Source: an uncultured Acidobacteriia bacterium (lineage in GTDB: Bacteria; Acidobacteriota; Terriglobia; Bryobacterales; Bryobacteraceae). From it: a stretch of DNA of 64,000 bases. The translations under genes were made by a program, and so were the position numbers. Of the stretch, positions 7,451 through 16,676 are shown one piece after another (within the stretch, counting starts at the first letter, position 1; the number at the start of each line of letters is the position of its first letter). Where the stretch lies: the NCBI GenBank assembly GCA_903875575.1, contig CAIQWJ010000030.1, forward strand, positions 24,611-88,610, in the 5' to 3' direction. The notes beneath the pieces were generated by a model. That model was not told the origin of the DNA. It worked only from the letters and a program-made list of their open reading frames with translations, and did no database searches.

Positions 7451-8692
7451 TTGCTGCTTGTCCAAAATGTCTCGAAACTTTATCGGTTGTATAAGAGTCC
7501 CTGGGATCGTATACGGGAACTGAACCCGCTGCATGGCGGACCGTTACACACGGACTTCTGGGCACTGCGGGACATCAGTTTCAGTGTGGAGAAGGGCGAG
7601 GTGGTCAGTCTTGTGGGCCCGAACGGCTGCGGGAAAAGTACGCTGCTGCAGATTGTCAGCGGAATCCTTCAGCCCACACAGGGTCGCGTGGTAACCCGGG
7701 GACGTATTGCCGCGCTCCTGGAACTGGGGGCTGGCTTCAATCCTGAGTTCAGCGGGCGCGAAAATATCTTCATTAACGGTGAGATCATGGGAATCGGGCG
7801 GGCAGAGATGGAACGGAATCTGCCCGCAATCGAGGCGTTTGCGGAGATCGGGGAGTTCATTCATCGGCCGGTCAAAGAGTATTCGAGCGGGATGTACGTG
7901 CGGCTGGCCTTTGCCGCTGCGATTCACGTTGACCCGGATATTTTGATCGTTGACGAAGCGCTTTCAGTGGGAGACGCCGTGTTCGCGAACCGGTGTATCC
8001 GTAAATTCGAGGAGCTTCGGGAAAAGAAGACAACGATTCTGTTTGTTTCACACGACCTTGGTCTGGTGAAACAGTTGTCGAACCGGGCGATCTTCCTGCT
8101 GAACGGGCGAATGGAGGCCGAGGGGCAACCCAAGCACGTCATCGACAAATACATTGGCGTGGTGCTGGAACGACAGAAGGCCTTCGGCCAACAGGAAGCA
8201 TCACCTCAGCTGGCTGCAAGCTTTCGGCATGGCGACGGCACGAGTCAGGTGACGGAGGTTTTGCTGCTGGATCAAGGCGGAAGATCCTGCGGGGTGGTTT
8301 CGAGCGGAGACCGGGTAGCGATTCGGATTCGGGCACGTTTCCGGGAGAAGCGGGAGCATCCGATGGTGGGGATCCTGATCCGGAACCGCATCGGCATGGA
8401 TATTTACGGCACGAACACCCGCATTGAACAAATCGATACCGGCGTTTTTGGTGCAGGAGAAGAGATGGAAATCGATTTCTCGTTTGAATGCTGGCTAACG
8501 CCGCAGCAGTATACGGTTACTGTCGCGACGCAGCACCCGGACGGATCGAGCCATGACTGGCTGGACGATGTGCTCACGTTTGACGTGGTCTCGCAACGGG
8601 TTGCGGCAGGAGTCACAGATCTAAGGGCAAAAATTGAGTGCCGGAAGGTGCAGTCTGGCGTCACATCCTTGACCCCGGGTCCGCCGCGGTGA
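7451..8692 (+). CDS. ABC transporter ATP-binding protein, Wzt-like (polysaccharide export type)
   Basis: This 413-residue ATPase starts at TTG 7451, the only start codon in frame after the previous stop. It has Walker A GPNGCGKST (56-64), an atypical signature YSSGMYVRLA (about 144-153), Walker B DILIVDEA (163-170) and the H-loop His201. These are typical of Wzt/TagH-type exporters of O-antigen or teichoic acid. The C-terminal 170 residues form a beta-rich extension of the Wzt-C type, which in known systems binds the modified end of the exported glycan. No Wzm-like permease or glycosyltransferase lies beside it, so it is an orphan within the window. Confidence 0.88.
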   Translation: MLLVQNVSKLYRLYKSPWDRIRELNPLHGGPLHTDFWALRDISFSVEKGEVVSLVGPNGCGKSTLLQIVSGILQPTQGRVVTRGRIAALLELGAGFNPEFSGRENIFINGEIMGIGRAEMERNLPAIEAFAEIGEFIHRPVKEYSSGMYVRLAFAAAIHVDPDILIVDEALSVGDAVFANRCIRKFEELREKKTTILFVSHDLGLVKQLSNRAIFLLNGRMEAEGQPKHVIDKYIGVVLERQKAFGQQEASPQLAASFRHGDGTSQVTEVLLLDQGGRSCGVVSSGDRVAIRIRARFREKREHPMVGILIRNRIGMDIYGTNTRIEQIDTGVFGAGEEMEIDFSFECWLTPQQYTVTVATQHPDGSSHDWLDDVLTFDVVSQRVAAGVTDLRAKIECRKVQSGVTSLTPGPPR

Positions 8693-8714
8693 TAGTTTAG
8701 TCGCAAAGCATTGA

Positions 8715-9239
8715 ATGGAGAGGAAACCAGCTGTGTCGCTCCGGGTAAGGATCTTCGCGCCACGTGCCTTGCAGGGGCGGGTGTTGCCGGTTGCGTTCGC
8801 GATTTTTATGGCGTCGGCGCTGGTTGCGACAGAAGACACGGCAGCGCTGCCTGATGGTACGGGGCGAGATGCGGTGGAGGCGGCCTGCACCGTTTGCCAT
8901 ACGGTCGACAGAATTGTCCGGCAAAAACTGACGACGGACCAGTGGCGAGGAACACTTCGTGAAATGATCGAGAACGGTGCATCGCTCAATCCGGATCAGT
9001 GGGAGCCGGTCATCGCATATCTGGCCAAGAACTTTGGGCCGGTGGCGAAGAGTGTCAACGTGAATACTGGATCCGCGCAGGAACTTTCGGCGGGGCTACA
9101 GCTTACAACTGCCGAAGCGGATGCGATCGTCGTGTACAGGAAGGTGAACGGACCTTTTCGGGACGTGACGGATTTAGGGAAGGTGCAGGGTGTGGATTGG
9201 AAGAAGATCGAGGGACAGAAAGAGCGGATCAGCTTTTGA
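8715..9239 (+). CDS. Secreted mono-heme cytochrome c with ComEA-like HhH domain
   Basis: This 174-residue protein has an N-terminal hydrophobic export segment (about 22-40). A heme c attachment motif C58-T-V-C61-H62 is followed by a helical heme-domain pattern (QWRGTLREMIENG, YLAKNFGP) like quinohemoprotein-type cytochromes. Residues 113-174 match the ComEA helix-hairpin-helix fold, beginning SVNVNTGSAQEL. ComEA domains bind DNA non-specifically in competence, but here the domain is joined to a heme domain, so its partner is unknown. The gene is 4 bases before the PSD1-type gene and has a paralogue at the other end of the cassette (14919). Met84 is a possible distal heme ligand. Confidence 0.8.
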   Translation: MERKPAVSLRVRIFAPRALQGRVLPVAFAIFMASALVATEDTAALPDGTGRDAVEAACTVCHTVDRIVRQKLTTDQWRGTLREMIENGASLNPDQWEPVIAYLAKNFGPVAKSVNVNTGSAQELSAGLQLTTAEADAIVVYRKVNGPFRDVTDLGKVQGVDWKKIEGQKERISF

Positions 9240-9243
9240 GCCT

Positions 9244-12200
9244 ATGAAAATGACATTGCCCGTCATCCTGCGTAATGCTTTAATTTCCTGCTGTGCGGCG
9301 ATCCTGGTGGTCGCTTCCGCTTTCACTATCTCGGCGCAGCCTCAGACGAGCGTAAATTCGCCTGCGGTAAATTTTGACCGCGAGATTCGCCCAATTCTAT
9401 CGAATTACTGCTTCCGGTGTCATGGGCCGGACGTCAGTTCCCGTGTGGGCGGTTTTCGTCTTGATCTCCGCGAGGAGGCGGTTAAGTCTCAGGTGATGGG
9501 CACACCTATAGTGCCTGGCGATTCCGATCACAGCGAGCTGATCTCCCGCGTCTTCTCAAAGGATTCGGGCACCGTAATGCCACCCGTGTACGCGCATAGC
9601 GAGCTTTCATCAGTGCAGAAGGAGACTTTGCGGCGCTGGATCAGTCAGGGTGCGAAATATGAAAGTCATTGGTCTTACCAGGCGATCCTCAGGCCTGCGG
9701 TTCCGGCCACTGCCGCGAAGGTCGTCAATCCAATCGACGCCTTTGTGCATGCGCGTTTGGCGAAGGAAGGGCTGAAGCCATCGCCGGAAGCTGATCGGCG
9801 AACTATAATCCGACGTGTGTCGCTGGATCTCACGGGGCTACTGCCCTCGCCGGAGCAGGTGGCGGCATTTGAGGCTGATAAATCCGCTGACGCATATGAG
9901 AAGGTAGTTGATCGCCTGCTGGCGTCTTCCGATTACGCGGAGCAGCAGGCGGTCCATTGGCTGGATGCCGTCCGATACGCCGATTCGGCCGGATTCCATA
10001 GCGATGGCAGCCGCCCGGTGTGGTTGTACCGGGACTATGTTCTTAAGGCGTTCCGGGATAACAAACCTTTTGATGAATTTACACGCGAGCAACTGGCTGG
10101 CGATCTGCTGCCAAACGCGACGATAGACCAAAAGATTGCAGCGGCGTATAATCGCCTGAGTCGCAGTTCCGCGGAAGGCGGGCTCCAGCCGAAGGAGTAC
10201 TACGCCAAATACGGCGCCGACCGTGTTCGTGACTTCAGTACTGTGTGGCTGGGTACGAGCATGGGCTGCGCAGAGTGCCACAACCATAAATTCGATCCTG
10301 TCCTGACAAAGGACTTTTACGCATTGAAGGCATTTTTCGCGGATATCAAAGAGGATGGGCTGGTTCAGGACGTGGGGCCCACGGCATTTGCTCCGAGGAT
10401 GCTGGTTTACGCCCCTGGCCAAAAGGAGCCTATTGACGCGCTACAGGCGCAGATCGACGTGGCAAAGAAGAGCCTGGAGAAGCAGGCTGAGTCGCTAGTC
10501 AGCGACCAGCGGCAATGGGAGAAGGATGAGTTGGTTCGCTACATGTCCGGCGAACTCGCCTGGCAATTTCCCGTGCCCGTTGAGGCCTCGGCCAGTAAGG
10601 CAAGCCTGACTATTCAGAAAGCACCTATCGAGCAGGACCCGCGGACGCTTTCGACATCGATTTCGATGGGTGTGGGGATGATCAGCGTGGACGGTCCGAA
10701 TCCGGACAATGAGACGTACAACGTGACGATTCAACCCGGAGCGGGGAAATGGGCGAGTCTGGGTTTGGAGACTGGCCAGGACGATAGTCTTCCGGGTGCC
10801 AATATTTCGAGAGGTTCGGAACGGTTCGTCGTGACCGAGATCGAAGCCGAGTCCGGCGGGGTCAAATTGCCGTTTTCTTTCGCCTTCAGTGATACCGCGC
10901 CGGTGGCGGGATCCACTGCGATGGCGGCGATCGATGGCGACTCGAAGACTGGTTGGGCGATCGGCGCAGTTGCGCGCGGGCCGAAGACGATGTTGATGTT
11001 GCGTTTCGCACGGCCCATTGTTACGGATGCTTCGACCAGAATCGTCGTGCATATTCATCAGGATTCGGAACTGCGTCGAGCCACCATTGGACGGTTTCGC
11101 ATCGCGATAGCACCCAGTGCTGGTACGTGGCCTGGCACGGGAGGCAGGAATGCCATCAGGAATGCGTTGGCTCGTGCGGATGTGTCTGTCGCGGCGCAGT
11201 CGCTTGTGGGCCCGGCACCCCTTGCGGTAGCGGGCGCGCCTAAGTCCGACGCTCCCGTGGTTGCCCCACCGCCTGCGCAGCACGATGGCATTCCATCGAA
11301 TCTGGCCTCGGCGCTGTTCTCGGTGCCGGACAAGCGGTCGGACGATCAGAAGAAGCTGCTTCTCGATTATTTCGAGTATTCGAATGCGCAGTTGCAGCCG
11401 GCACGCATCGAGCTTGCAAAGCTGGAGGCGAAACTGGCCATTCTGACGAGTCAGGTGCCTGAAGTTATGGTCACTGAGTCAGTAGAGCCTCGGGAGACGC
11501 GGGTATTGCCGCGGGGAAACTGGATGGATGAAACCGGCGAGATTGTGCAGCCGGCAATTCCGGAGTTTCTCGGGCGGATCGAAACAGGCGGTAAACGCGC
11601 GACTCGGCTCGATCTGGCCAACTGGCTGGTTTCGGACTCGAATCCCCTGACTGCGCGGGCTTTCGTGAACCGCATATGGCGCGAGTTGTTTGGCACTGGC
11701 ATTTCGAAGAATCTGGAGGATCTGGGGTCACAGGGCGAGGCACCGGTGCACCCCGAATTGCTGGACTGGCTGGCGTCGGAGTTCATGAAACCTGAGTACC
11801 AGGCGGTCGGCTCCCATCATTGGGATGTCAAGCATTTGCTGCGGACAATGGTGACGAGCGCGACCTACCGGCAATCATCGATCTCAAATCCGGAACTGGA
11901 TAAGCGCGATCCGGACAACCGTCTGCTGTCGCGGCAGAGCCGTTTTCGTATTGGGGCGGAATCGGTACGCGATACGGCGCTGGAGATTTCTGGCTTGCTT
12001 GTGAAGCAGTTCGGCGGTGTCAGCGTCAGAACGTATGAGCCGGAGGGCTACCTGGCAGCGCTGAACTTTCCCAAGCGGGATTGGTCGGCCAGTCATGGGG
12101 ATGACCTCTACCGGCGTGCGGTTTATACGCACTGGCAGCGCACCTTCCTGCATCCTTCGCTGCTGAATTTCGATGCGCCGACGCGGGAAGAATGTACCGT

Positions 12201-12567
12201 GAACCGGATCAACTCTAATACCCCGCTTCAGGCGCTTGACCTGCTGAATGATCCGATCTTTGTTGAGGCCGCTCGTGTCTTCGCCGAGAACATTCTCGAC
12301 AAGGGCGGCAAGACACCTGACGCACAACTGGCGTGGGCGCTGGAGCGAAGTCTGGAACGCAAGCCGACTCCGGCCGAACTGAAGGTGCTGCGGGATCTGT
12401 ACAGGAATGCCGCGCTTCATTTCGAAAACGACAGCAAGGGGGCGGCGGAATTCCTCGCGATCGGTGATTCACCGGTTCCCGCGAATATGAAGCCTGCGGA
12501 ACTGGCCACGATGACGACCGTTGCGAGGGTGATCCTCAATCTGCACGAAGCGATTACACGGGACTAA
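9244..12567 (+). CDS. PSD1 / planctomycete-type cytochrome c domain protein (PSCyt1-DUF1549-DUF1553)
   Basis: This large secreted protein has 1,107 residues from ATG 9244. I chose that start over an upstream TTG because it follows the preceding stop by 4 bases and gives a clean signal peptide (about 1-31). A PSCyt1 heme site C56-F-R-C59-H60 is followed by a second CxxCH (C342-A-E-C-H346) in a DUF1549 context, CHNHKFDP. The C-terminal third has the DUF1553/PSD1 pattern (ANWLVSDSNPLTARAFVNRIW, then TYRQSS and SFLHP-like segments). These proteins are abundant in Planctomycetes, Verrucomicrobia and Solibacter, usually beside DUF1501, but their biochemical role is unknown. A periplasmic redox role is inferred from the heme motifs. 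Confidence 0.9.
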   Translation: MKMTLPVILRNALISCCAAILVVASAFTISAQPQTSVNSPAVNFDREIRPILSNYCFRCHGPDVSSRVGGFRLDLREEAVKSQVMGTPIVPGDSDHSELISRVFSKDSGTVMPPVYAHSELSSVQKETLRRWISQGAKYESHWSYQAILRPAVPATAAKVVNPIDAFVHARLAKEGLKPSPEADRRTIIRRVSLDLTGLLPSPEQVAAFEADKSADAYEKVVDRLLASSDYAEQQAVHWLDAVRYADSAGFHSDGSRPVWLYRDYVLKAFRDNKPFDEFTREQLAGDLLPNATIDQKIAAAYNRLSRSSAEGGLQPKEYYAKYGADRVRDFSTVWLGTSMGCAECHNHKFDPVLTKDFYALKAFFADIKEDGLVQDVGPTAFAPRMLVYAPGQKEPIDALQAQIDVAKKSLEKQAESLVSDQRQWEKDELVRYMSGELAWQFPVPVEASASKASLTIQKAPIEQDPRTLSTSISMGVGMISVDGPNPDNETYNVTIQPGAGKWASLGLETGQDDSLPGANISRGSERFVVTEIEAESGGVKLPFSFAFSDTAPVAGSTAMAAIDGDSKTGWAIGAVARGPKTMLMLRFARPIVTDASTRIVVHIHQDSELRRATIGRFRIAIAPSAGTWPGTGGRNAIRNALARADVSVAAQSLVGPAPLAVAGAPKSDAPVVAPPPAQHDGIPSNLASALFSVPDKRSDDQKKLLLDYFEYSNAQLQPARIELAKLEAKLAILTSQVPEVMVTESVEPRETRVLPRGNWMDETGEIVQPAIPEFLGRIETGGKRATRLDLANWLVSDSNPLTARAFVNRIWRELFGTGISKNLEDLGSQGEAPVHPELLDWLASEFMKPEYQAVGSHHWDVKHLLRTMVTSATYRQSSISNPELDKRDPDNRLLSRQSRFRIGAESVRDTALEISGLLVKQFGGVSVRTYEPEGYLAALNFPKRDWSASHGDDLYRRAVYTHWQRTFLHPSLLNFDAPTREECTVNRINSNTPLQALDLLNDPIFVEAARVFAENILDKGGKTPDAQLAWALERSLERKPTPAELKVLRDLYRNAALHFENDSKGAAEFLAIGDSPVPANMKPAELATMTTVARVILNLHEAITRD

Positions 12568-12571
12568 GACT

Positions 12572-14008
12572 ATGCATAACGATCCAGGGCTATCTTTAAA
12601 GCGGCGCTCATTTCTGGGGCAGGGTATGGCCGGGCTGGGATTGATTGCGCTGAATTCCCTGATTGATCCCCGCATCGTTTCCGCGGCTGAGAGCACTGGT
12701 GAGAAATGGCAGGGCGCTATTAATCCCCGTCACTTTCCACCGAAGGCGAAACGCGTTATTTATCTCTACCAGGCGGGCGGCCCGTCGCACCTGGAAACTT
12801 TCGACGACAAGCCAAAACTTCGTGAGATGCACGGCGGCGGCATGCCGGAGTCTTTCACCAAAGGTCAACAAATCGCGCAGTTGCAGGGAAAGACACTGAC
12901 TTGCTACGGGCCGCAGCATGAGTTCGCCACGTTTGGAAAATCCGGGCAGCGAATTTGTAAACTATTTCCTCACATCGGCAGTGTGGCAGATGACGTCTGC
13001 ATTGTCCGTTCCATGTGGTCGGAGCAGATTAACCACGACACTGCACACATGTTCCTGAATACGGGCTCGATCATTGCCGGGCGTCCCAGCATGGGCGCGT
13101 GGATGCTTTACGGGCTGGGCGCTGATACGGAAAACCTTCCTGGCTTCGTGGTTATGTTGTCAGCAGGCCGCGGCGGCCAGATGCAGCCGATTTCCGCGCG
13201 TCAGTGGTCGGCTGGGTTTCTGCCCAGCAAGTTCCAGGGCGTCAAACTCAACTCCTACGGCAATCCGGTGCTGTATCTTGATAATCCTCCCGGAATTGAT
13301 GCTGGTCTGCAGCGTCAGTCGATTGATGCTATCGGGGCGCTGGATCGTGACAGGTACAAGGTAGTAGAGGATCAGGAGATCCTGACCCGAATTTCGCAAT
13401 ATGAAATGGCGTTCAAGATGCAGACCAGTGTGCCGGATCTGGTCGATATGAGCAGGGAGCCGCAGTCCGTGCTGGATGCTTACGGCGCAGTGCCTGGCGA
13501 TGGCTCGTTTGCCTCGAACTGTCTGCTGGCACGGCGGCTTGCCGAGCGTGGCGTTCGGTTTATTCAGCTTTACCACCGGGATTGGGACCATCATTCCGGT
13601 ATCAAGGATGGCATTGAATTCAAGGCGGAGGAGGTGGACCGACCGACGGCTGCGCTGATCAACGATCTCAAACAGCGCGGCATGCTGGAAGATACGCTGG
13701 TCGTGTTTGGCGGAGAGTTTGGGCGCACGCCGATGTCTCAAGGCGGTGACGGACGCGACCACCACATCAAGACGTTTTCGTATATGCTGGCAGGCGGCGG
13801 CATCAAGGCCGGCATCGGTTATGGTGCCAGCGACGAACTGGGTTACGCCGCAGTAGAGAATCCGGTCAGTATTCATGACTTTCACGCAACGATGCTGCGC
13901 GTGCTCGGCATTGACCATACCCGAATGACAGTCAAATATTCGGGTCTTGATGCGCGGTTGTCAGGTGTTGGGAATCAGGGCCAGGTTGTGACCGATATAC
14001 TGGCGTAA
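12572..14008 (+). CDS. DUF1501 domain protein, Tat-exported
   Basis: This 478-residue protein begins with a twin-arginine signal (KRRSFLGQG at 10-18, followed by a hydrophobic run), so it is exported folded. The body matches DUF1501, a family related to the alkaline phosphatase/sulfatase superfamily. Visible conserved pieces are HLETFDDKP, NHDTAHMF, VFGGEFGRTP and DGRDHH. It starts 4 bases after the PSD1 gene and ends 1 base before the next, an arrangement typical of the PSD1-DUF1501 pair, which is thought to act as a unit at the cell surface or periplasm. The exact substrate is unknown. Confidence 0.9.
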   Translation: MHNDPGLSLKRRSFLGQGMAGLGLIALNSLIDPRIVSAAESTGEKWQGAINPRHFPPKAKRVIYLYQAGGPSHLETFDDKPKLREMHGGGMPESFTKGQQIAQLQGKTLTCYGPQHEFATFGKSGQRICKLFPHIGSVADDVCIVRSMWSEQINHDTAHMFLNTGSIIAGRPSMGAWMLYGLGADTENLPGFVVMLSAGRGGQMQPISARQWSAGFLPSKFQGVKLNSYGNPVLYLDNPPGIDAGLQRQSIDAIGALDRDRYKVVEDQEILTRISQYEMAFKMQTSVPDLVDMSREPQSVLDAYGAVPGDGSFASNCLLARRLAERGVRFIQLYHRDWDHHSGIKDGIEFKAEEVDRPTAALINDLKQRGMLEDTLVVFGGEFGRTPMSQGGDGRDHHIKTFSYMLAGGGIKAGIGYGASDELGYAAVENPVSIHDFHATMLRVLGIDHTRMTVKYSGLDARLSGVGNQGQVVTDILA

Positions 14009-14009
14009 C

Positions 14010-14873
14010 ATGTCCTGCCGTCCGGAGATTCGCCGGGGTTCTTACCTGCGCAGTGTAATCGTTCTGCTTTGCGTGCTTTCGGTCGAGATGCCCGGGCAGG
14101 CGCAGAACAGCCAGTACAACCTTGCCGCGCCTCTGCAGATCACGGATACGAACTACGTGCACACGCCGGACCGGGATAATCCCGGCCGCGAAACGGCGGT
14201 AGTGACGTTTGTCGTCCGAAACGAATCTTCACGGCCGCTGGTGGCGTACTCAGTGCAGATTTCGGGAACGTTTCGCGACGGGACCACCAAACGCATGTAT
14301 GGTTGCGATGCCGATCTCACGGACGGGATTGACTGGCAGGTCAACAACGTCGGTTTCAAGCCGACTCCTCCTCTTGGTTCGGGCGCTACCCGGACATGTC
14401 GCTATGTTTTCGGGGCACGAGCCTTTTCGATGCCGATCTCGATTGCAGTCACGCCTCTCTATGCGGTCCTGGAAGACGGCACCGTTATGGGAGACCGTAG
14501 CAGCGCGATGCATAATTTCTTTGAAGCTCAAAGGGCGATGGCAGTAGTTTATGCCGGCCATCTGGCCGACCTGAGGGCTTTGGACCGCGCAACCCCGGAG
14601 AAGATTGCCGCTACGTTGGCAGCTATATCCAGCGATTACCAGCGCCCGGTTAAAGGCACCCCAGGTCCTGCTTCGAAAACCACGCCTGCGTTGGCTGCGG
14701 ACTATGCAAAGCTGCAGATCGCCAGCGCTCTGGTCCACGTCAATCAAACGGTGGAATCGGAACACAGTACCCCGGAGGCTCGTGCGCGGGTTATCGCGGG
14801 ATTACTGCGGCAGCATATTGCACAGATTCAAAGGCGCTACGACAGCGCCACGAAATACTCCAATCCAAGGTAG
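14010..14873 (+). CDS. Secreted protein of unknown function
   Basis: This 287-residue protein starts at ATG 14010, one base after the DUF1501 stop. A hydrophobic segment at 14-32 looks like a signal peptide ending near GQAQ. The N-terminal half is beta-rich (VVTFVVRNESSRPLVAYSVQISG), resembling a small Ig-like or DUF-type beta sandwich with two cysteines (C99, C132 approximately) that could form a disulfide. The C-terminal half is helical (HNFFEAQRAMAVVYAGHLADL and onward). I do not recognise a family. Co-directional tight packing with the heme cassette suggests a shared periplasmic role. Confidence 0.7.
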   Translation: MSCRPEIRRGSYLRSVIVLLCVLSVEMPGQAQNSQYNLAAPLQITDTNYVHTPDRDNPGRETAVVTFVVRNESSRPLVAYSVQISGTFRDGTTKRMYGCDADLTDGIDWQVNNVGFKPTPPLGSGATRTCRYVFGARAFSMPISIAVTPLYAVLEDGTVMGDRSSAMHNFFEAQRAMAVVYAGHLADLRALDRATPEKIAATLAAISSDYQRPVKGTPGPASKTTPALAADYAKLQIASALVHVNQTVESEHSTPEARARVIAGLLRQHIAQIQRRYDSATKYSNPR

Positions 14874-14918
14874 GCGCGGCGCATCCTCGTTTTTGGGTCG
14901 ATTATCATAATAAAGCGT

Positions 14919-15371
14919 ATGCGGATTGCTTGCCCCGTTTTACTTTTCGTCTTCGCCCGCGCGGCGAGCGCACAGTTTCCGGACCTTCCCGGAAGAGACG
15001 TGACCCTTCGGGTTTGCGGCAATTGTCACGAGGCGGAGAGGGCTTCCGCCATGCGGCAGGGACAGGACGGCTGGGATGCGACGATGTCAGGAATGGTCTC
15101 CCGCGGCATGGCGATCAGCGATGCAGATTACGAGACTGTCCTGTCTTATCTCTCAAAGGCATTTCCGGCAGCGCGGCCCAAGCCTCTGAATATCAATACT
15201 GCAAGCGCCATTGATCTCTCGACCGCGCTCTCGCTGTTCCAGAGTCAGGCTGTTGCGATCGTGGCGTACAGAGAGAAGAACGGCAAGTTCAGGACCCTTG
15301 AAGAACTTAAGAAGGTACCTGGGCTGGATTTCGCGAAGATCGAAGCGAAGAAAGACCGGATCGAATTCTGA
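14919..15371 (+). CDS. Secreted mono-heme cytochrome c with ComEA-like HhH domain, second copy
   Basis: This 150-residue paralogue of the protein at 8715 has a signal peptide (1-18, ending ASAQ), a heme motif C33-G-N-C36-H37, and a helical segment with W52 and Met residues (DATMSGMVSRGM). The ComEA-like HhH domain starts at PLNINTASAIDL (about 89-150). The two copies share domain order and the closing pattern K-x-P/Q-G-L/V-D (x) K-I-E, but differ clearly in sequence, so they are not a recent duplication. A 45-base AT-richer gap separates it from the previous gene. It converges with the TolC-like gene. Confidence 0.78.
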   Translation: MRIACPVLLFVFARAASAQFPDLPGRDVTLRVCGNCHEAERASAMRQGQDGWDATMSGMVSRGMAISDADYETVLSYLSKAFPAARPKPLNINTASAIDLSTALSLFQSQAVAIVAYREKNGKFRTLEELKKVPGLDFAKIEAKKDRIEF

Positions 15372-15389
15372 TCTGCGGCGGGAGCACCG

Positions 15390-16673
15390 CTACTTCAGTT
15401 GCAGGGATGCCACCAGACTGCCGGTCTGACGCAGCAGGTCGAGGCGAGCGCGCTCCTGGCCGAACTGCGCATCGTAAAAAGCAATCCACTTTTCGCTTTC
15501 GTTGATTCGCGCCTGCTCTACCTCTCGTAGGGTGGCGCGACCGTCGTTGAGCTGATCCAGTACCAGCGTCAACTGATCCCTGGCCAGATCCAGGCCCTCC
15601 TTCGCCAGATCTGCGGCAAGTTTCGCGCGATCAATCCCGACATAACCCTGATGGACGCCCATCGCAATGCGATCTTTCACGGACTGCACTTCTACCCGCA
15701 GGCGCTGCTCGTCGGTATCCAACTGCGCGACGGCAGCCTTGATGCTGGAGCCGGCGAAGAGCGGCAGTTGTATGGAAGCGCCGATCTCGCCGTTATTCGC
15801 CTGATACTGGGCGAAGTATTTGTCGAGTCCGTTGTATTTTCCGAAGAGGGCATACTGGGCGACGAGATCGATTTGGGGCAGCTTTCTGGCCTCCGTGCCC
15901 TTGATTTCCAGGCCCTTGGCTATCATGGCTGATTCCAGGCGTTTCAGGTCAGGGCTTGCGGTCAGGGCCGCCTGGATCGCTGCCGCCTCGTCTCCCGTTG
16001 ACGCGGCAAAGGCCTGATCGGCGGCAGACGGCACCACCAAATCTCCGGGCGTGTAACCCAGGGCGATTGCCAGATTCCGTTCCGACATATCGCGATCCGC
16101 TTCCAGATTGCTGAGTCGCACCCGTGCCGCGGTCAGATTGTATTGTGCCTGGCGCACGTTGATGGGTAGTTCACGGCCACCATCGACGCGGACCTGAACG
16201 GTATCGAGCACTTTCTGGAAACTGGCGATCTGGTTACGTGCTGTCTCGATGAGTCGGTTCGCGCGGTCGGCATCCAGGTAGAGCCCGGCGATCTGATAAG
16301 CAACTTCATCGCGTTTCTGTGCCGTGGCGAAGGTCGTGGTCCGCGCGAGTTCGCGCTGTTGCTGCACGGCGTAGCTCTGTGGCTTATTGAACAGCGACTC
16401 CGTAATTTTGCCCTGGAGGATGGCCGGGGCGGAACCTTCAATGCTGAGCGGCATGCCATTGGTGTAGGCCATACCGGTTCCGATGCCGGCATGCGGGTAG
16501 AAGGGATCCTGCGCAAGCCGAATGCCCTGGGTTGCTTTCAGTTCGTCGAGTTTGGCGAGAGTGATGTCAGGGTTTCGTCCGAGCCCGCGCTCGACGGCCT
16601 CCTTCATGGTCAGGGTAAAAGTCTCGGCTTGGCTCAGCGCGGCAAAGGCGGCGAGAAAACAAATGAGGCGCAT
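15390..16673 (-). CDS. TolC-family outer membrane efflux protein
   Basis: This 427-residue protein has a signal peptide (about 1-16, LAAFAALSQAE) and two long helical repeats with conserved features of outer membrane factors: GLGRNPDI near the start, NVRQAQYNLTAARVRLSN in the middle and QLPLFAGSSIKAAVAQ before the second half. It forms the outer membrane exit duct of tripartite pumps or type I secretion. The MacB-like permease gene lies 3 bases upstream on the same strand. No membrane fusion protein or ATPase gene is adjacent, so the partners must be elsewhere. Confidence 0.88.
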   Translation of the reverse strand: MRLICFLAAFAALSQAETFTLTMKEAVERGLGRNPDITLAKLDELKATQGIRLAQDPFYPHAGIGTGMAYTNGMPLSIEGSAPAILQGKITESLFNKPQSYAVQQQRELARTTTFATAQKRDEVAYQIAGLYLDADRANRLIETARNQIASFQKVLDTVQVRVDGGRELPINVRQAQYNLTAARVRLSNLEADRDMSERNLAIALGYTPGDLVVPSAADQAFAASTGDEAAAIQAALTASPDLKRLESAMIAKGLEIKGTEARKLPQIDLVAQYALFGKYNGLDKYFAQYQANNGEIGASIQLPLFAGSSIKAAVAQLDTDEQRLRVEVQSVKDRIAMGVHQGYVGIDRAKLAADLAKEGLDLARDQLTLVLDQLNDGRATLREVEQARINESEKWIAFYDAQFGQERARLDLLRQTGSLVASLQLK

Positions 16674-16676
16674 AAT

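Noticed and set aside
9190..9243. TTG 9190 as the start of the PSD1-type protein
   Set aside because: It lies inside the upstream gene and would bury the signal peptide; ATG 9244 gives a clean export signal.
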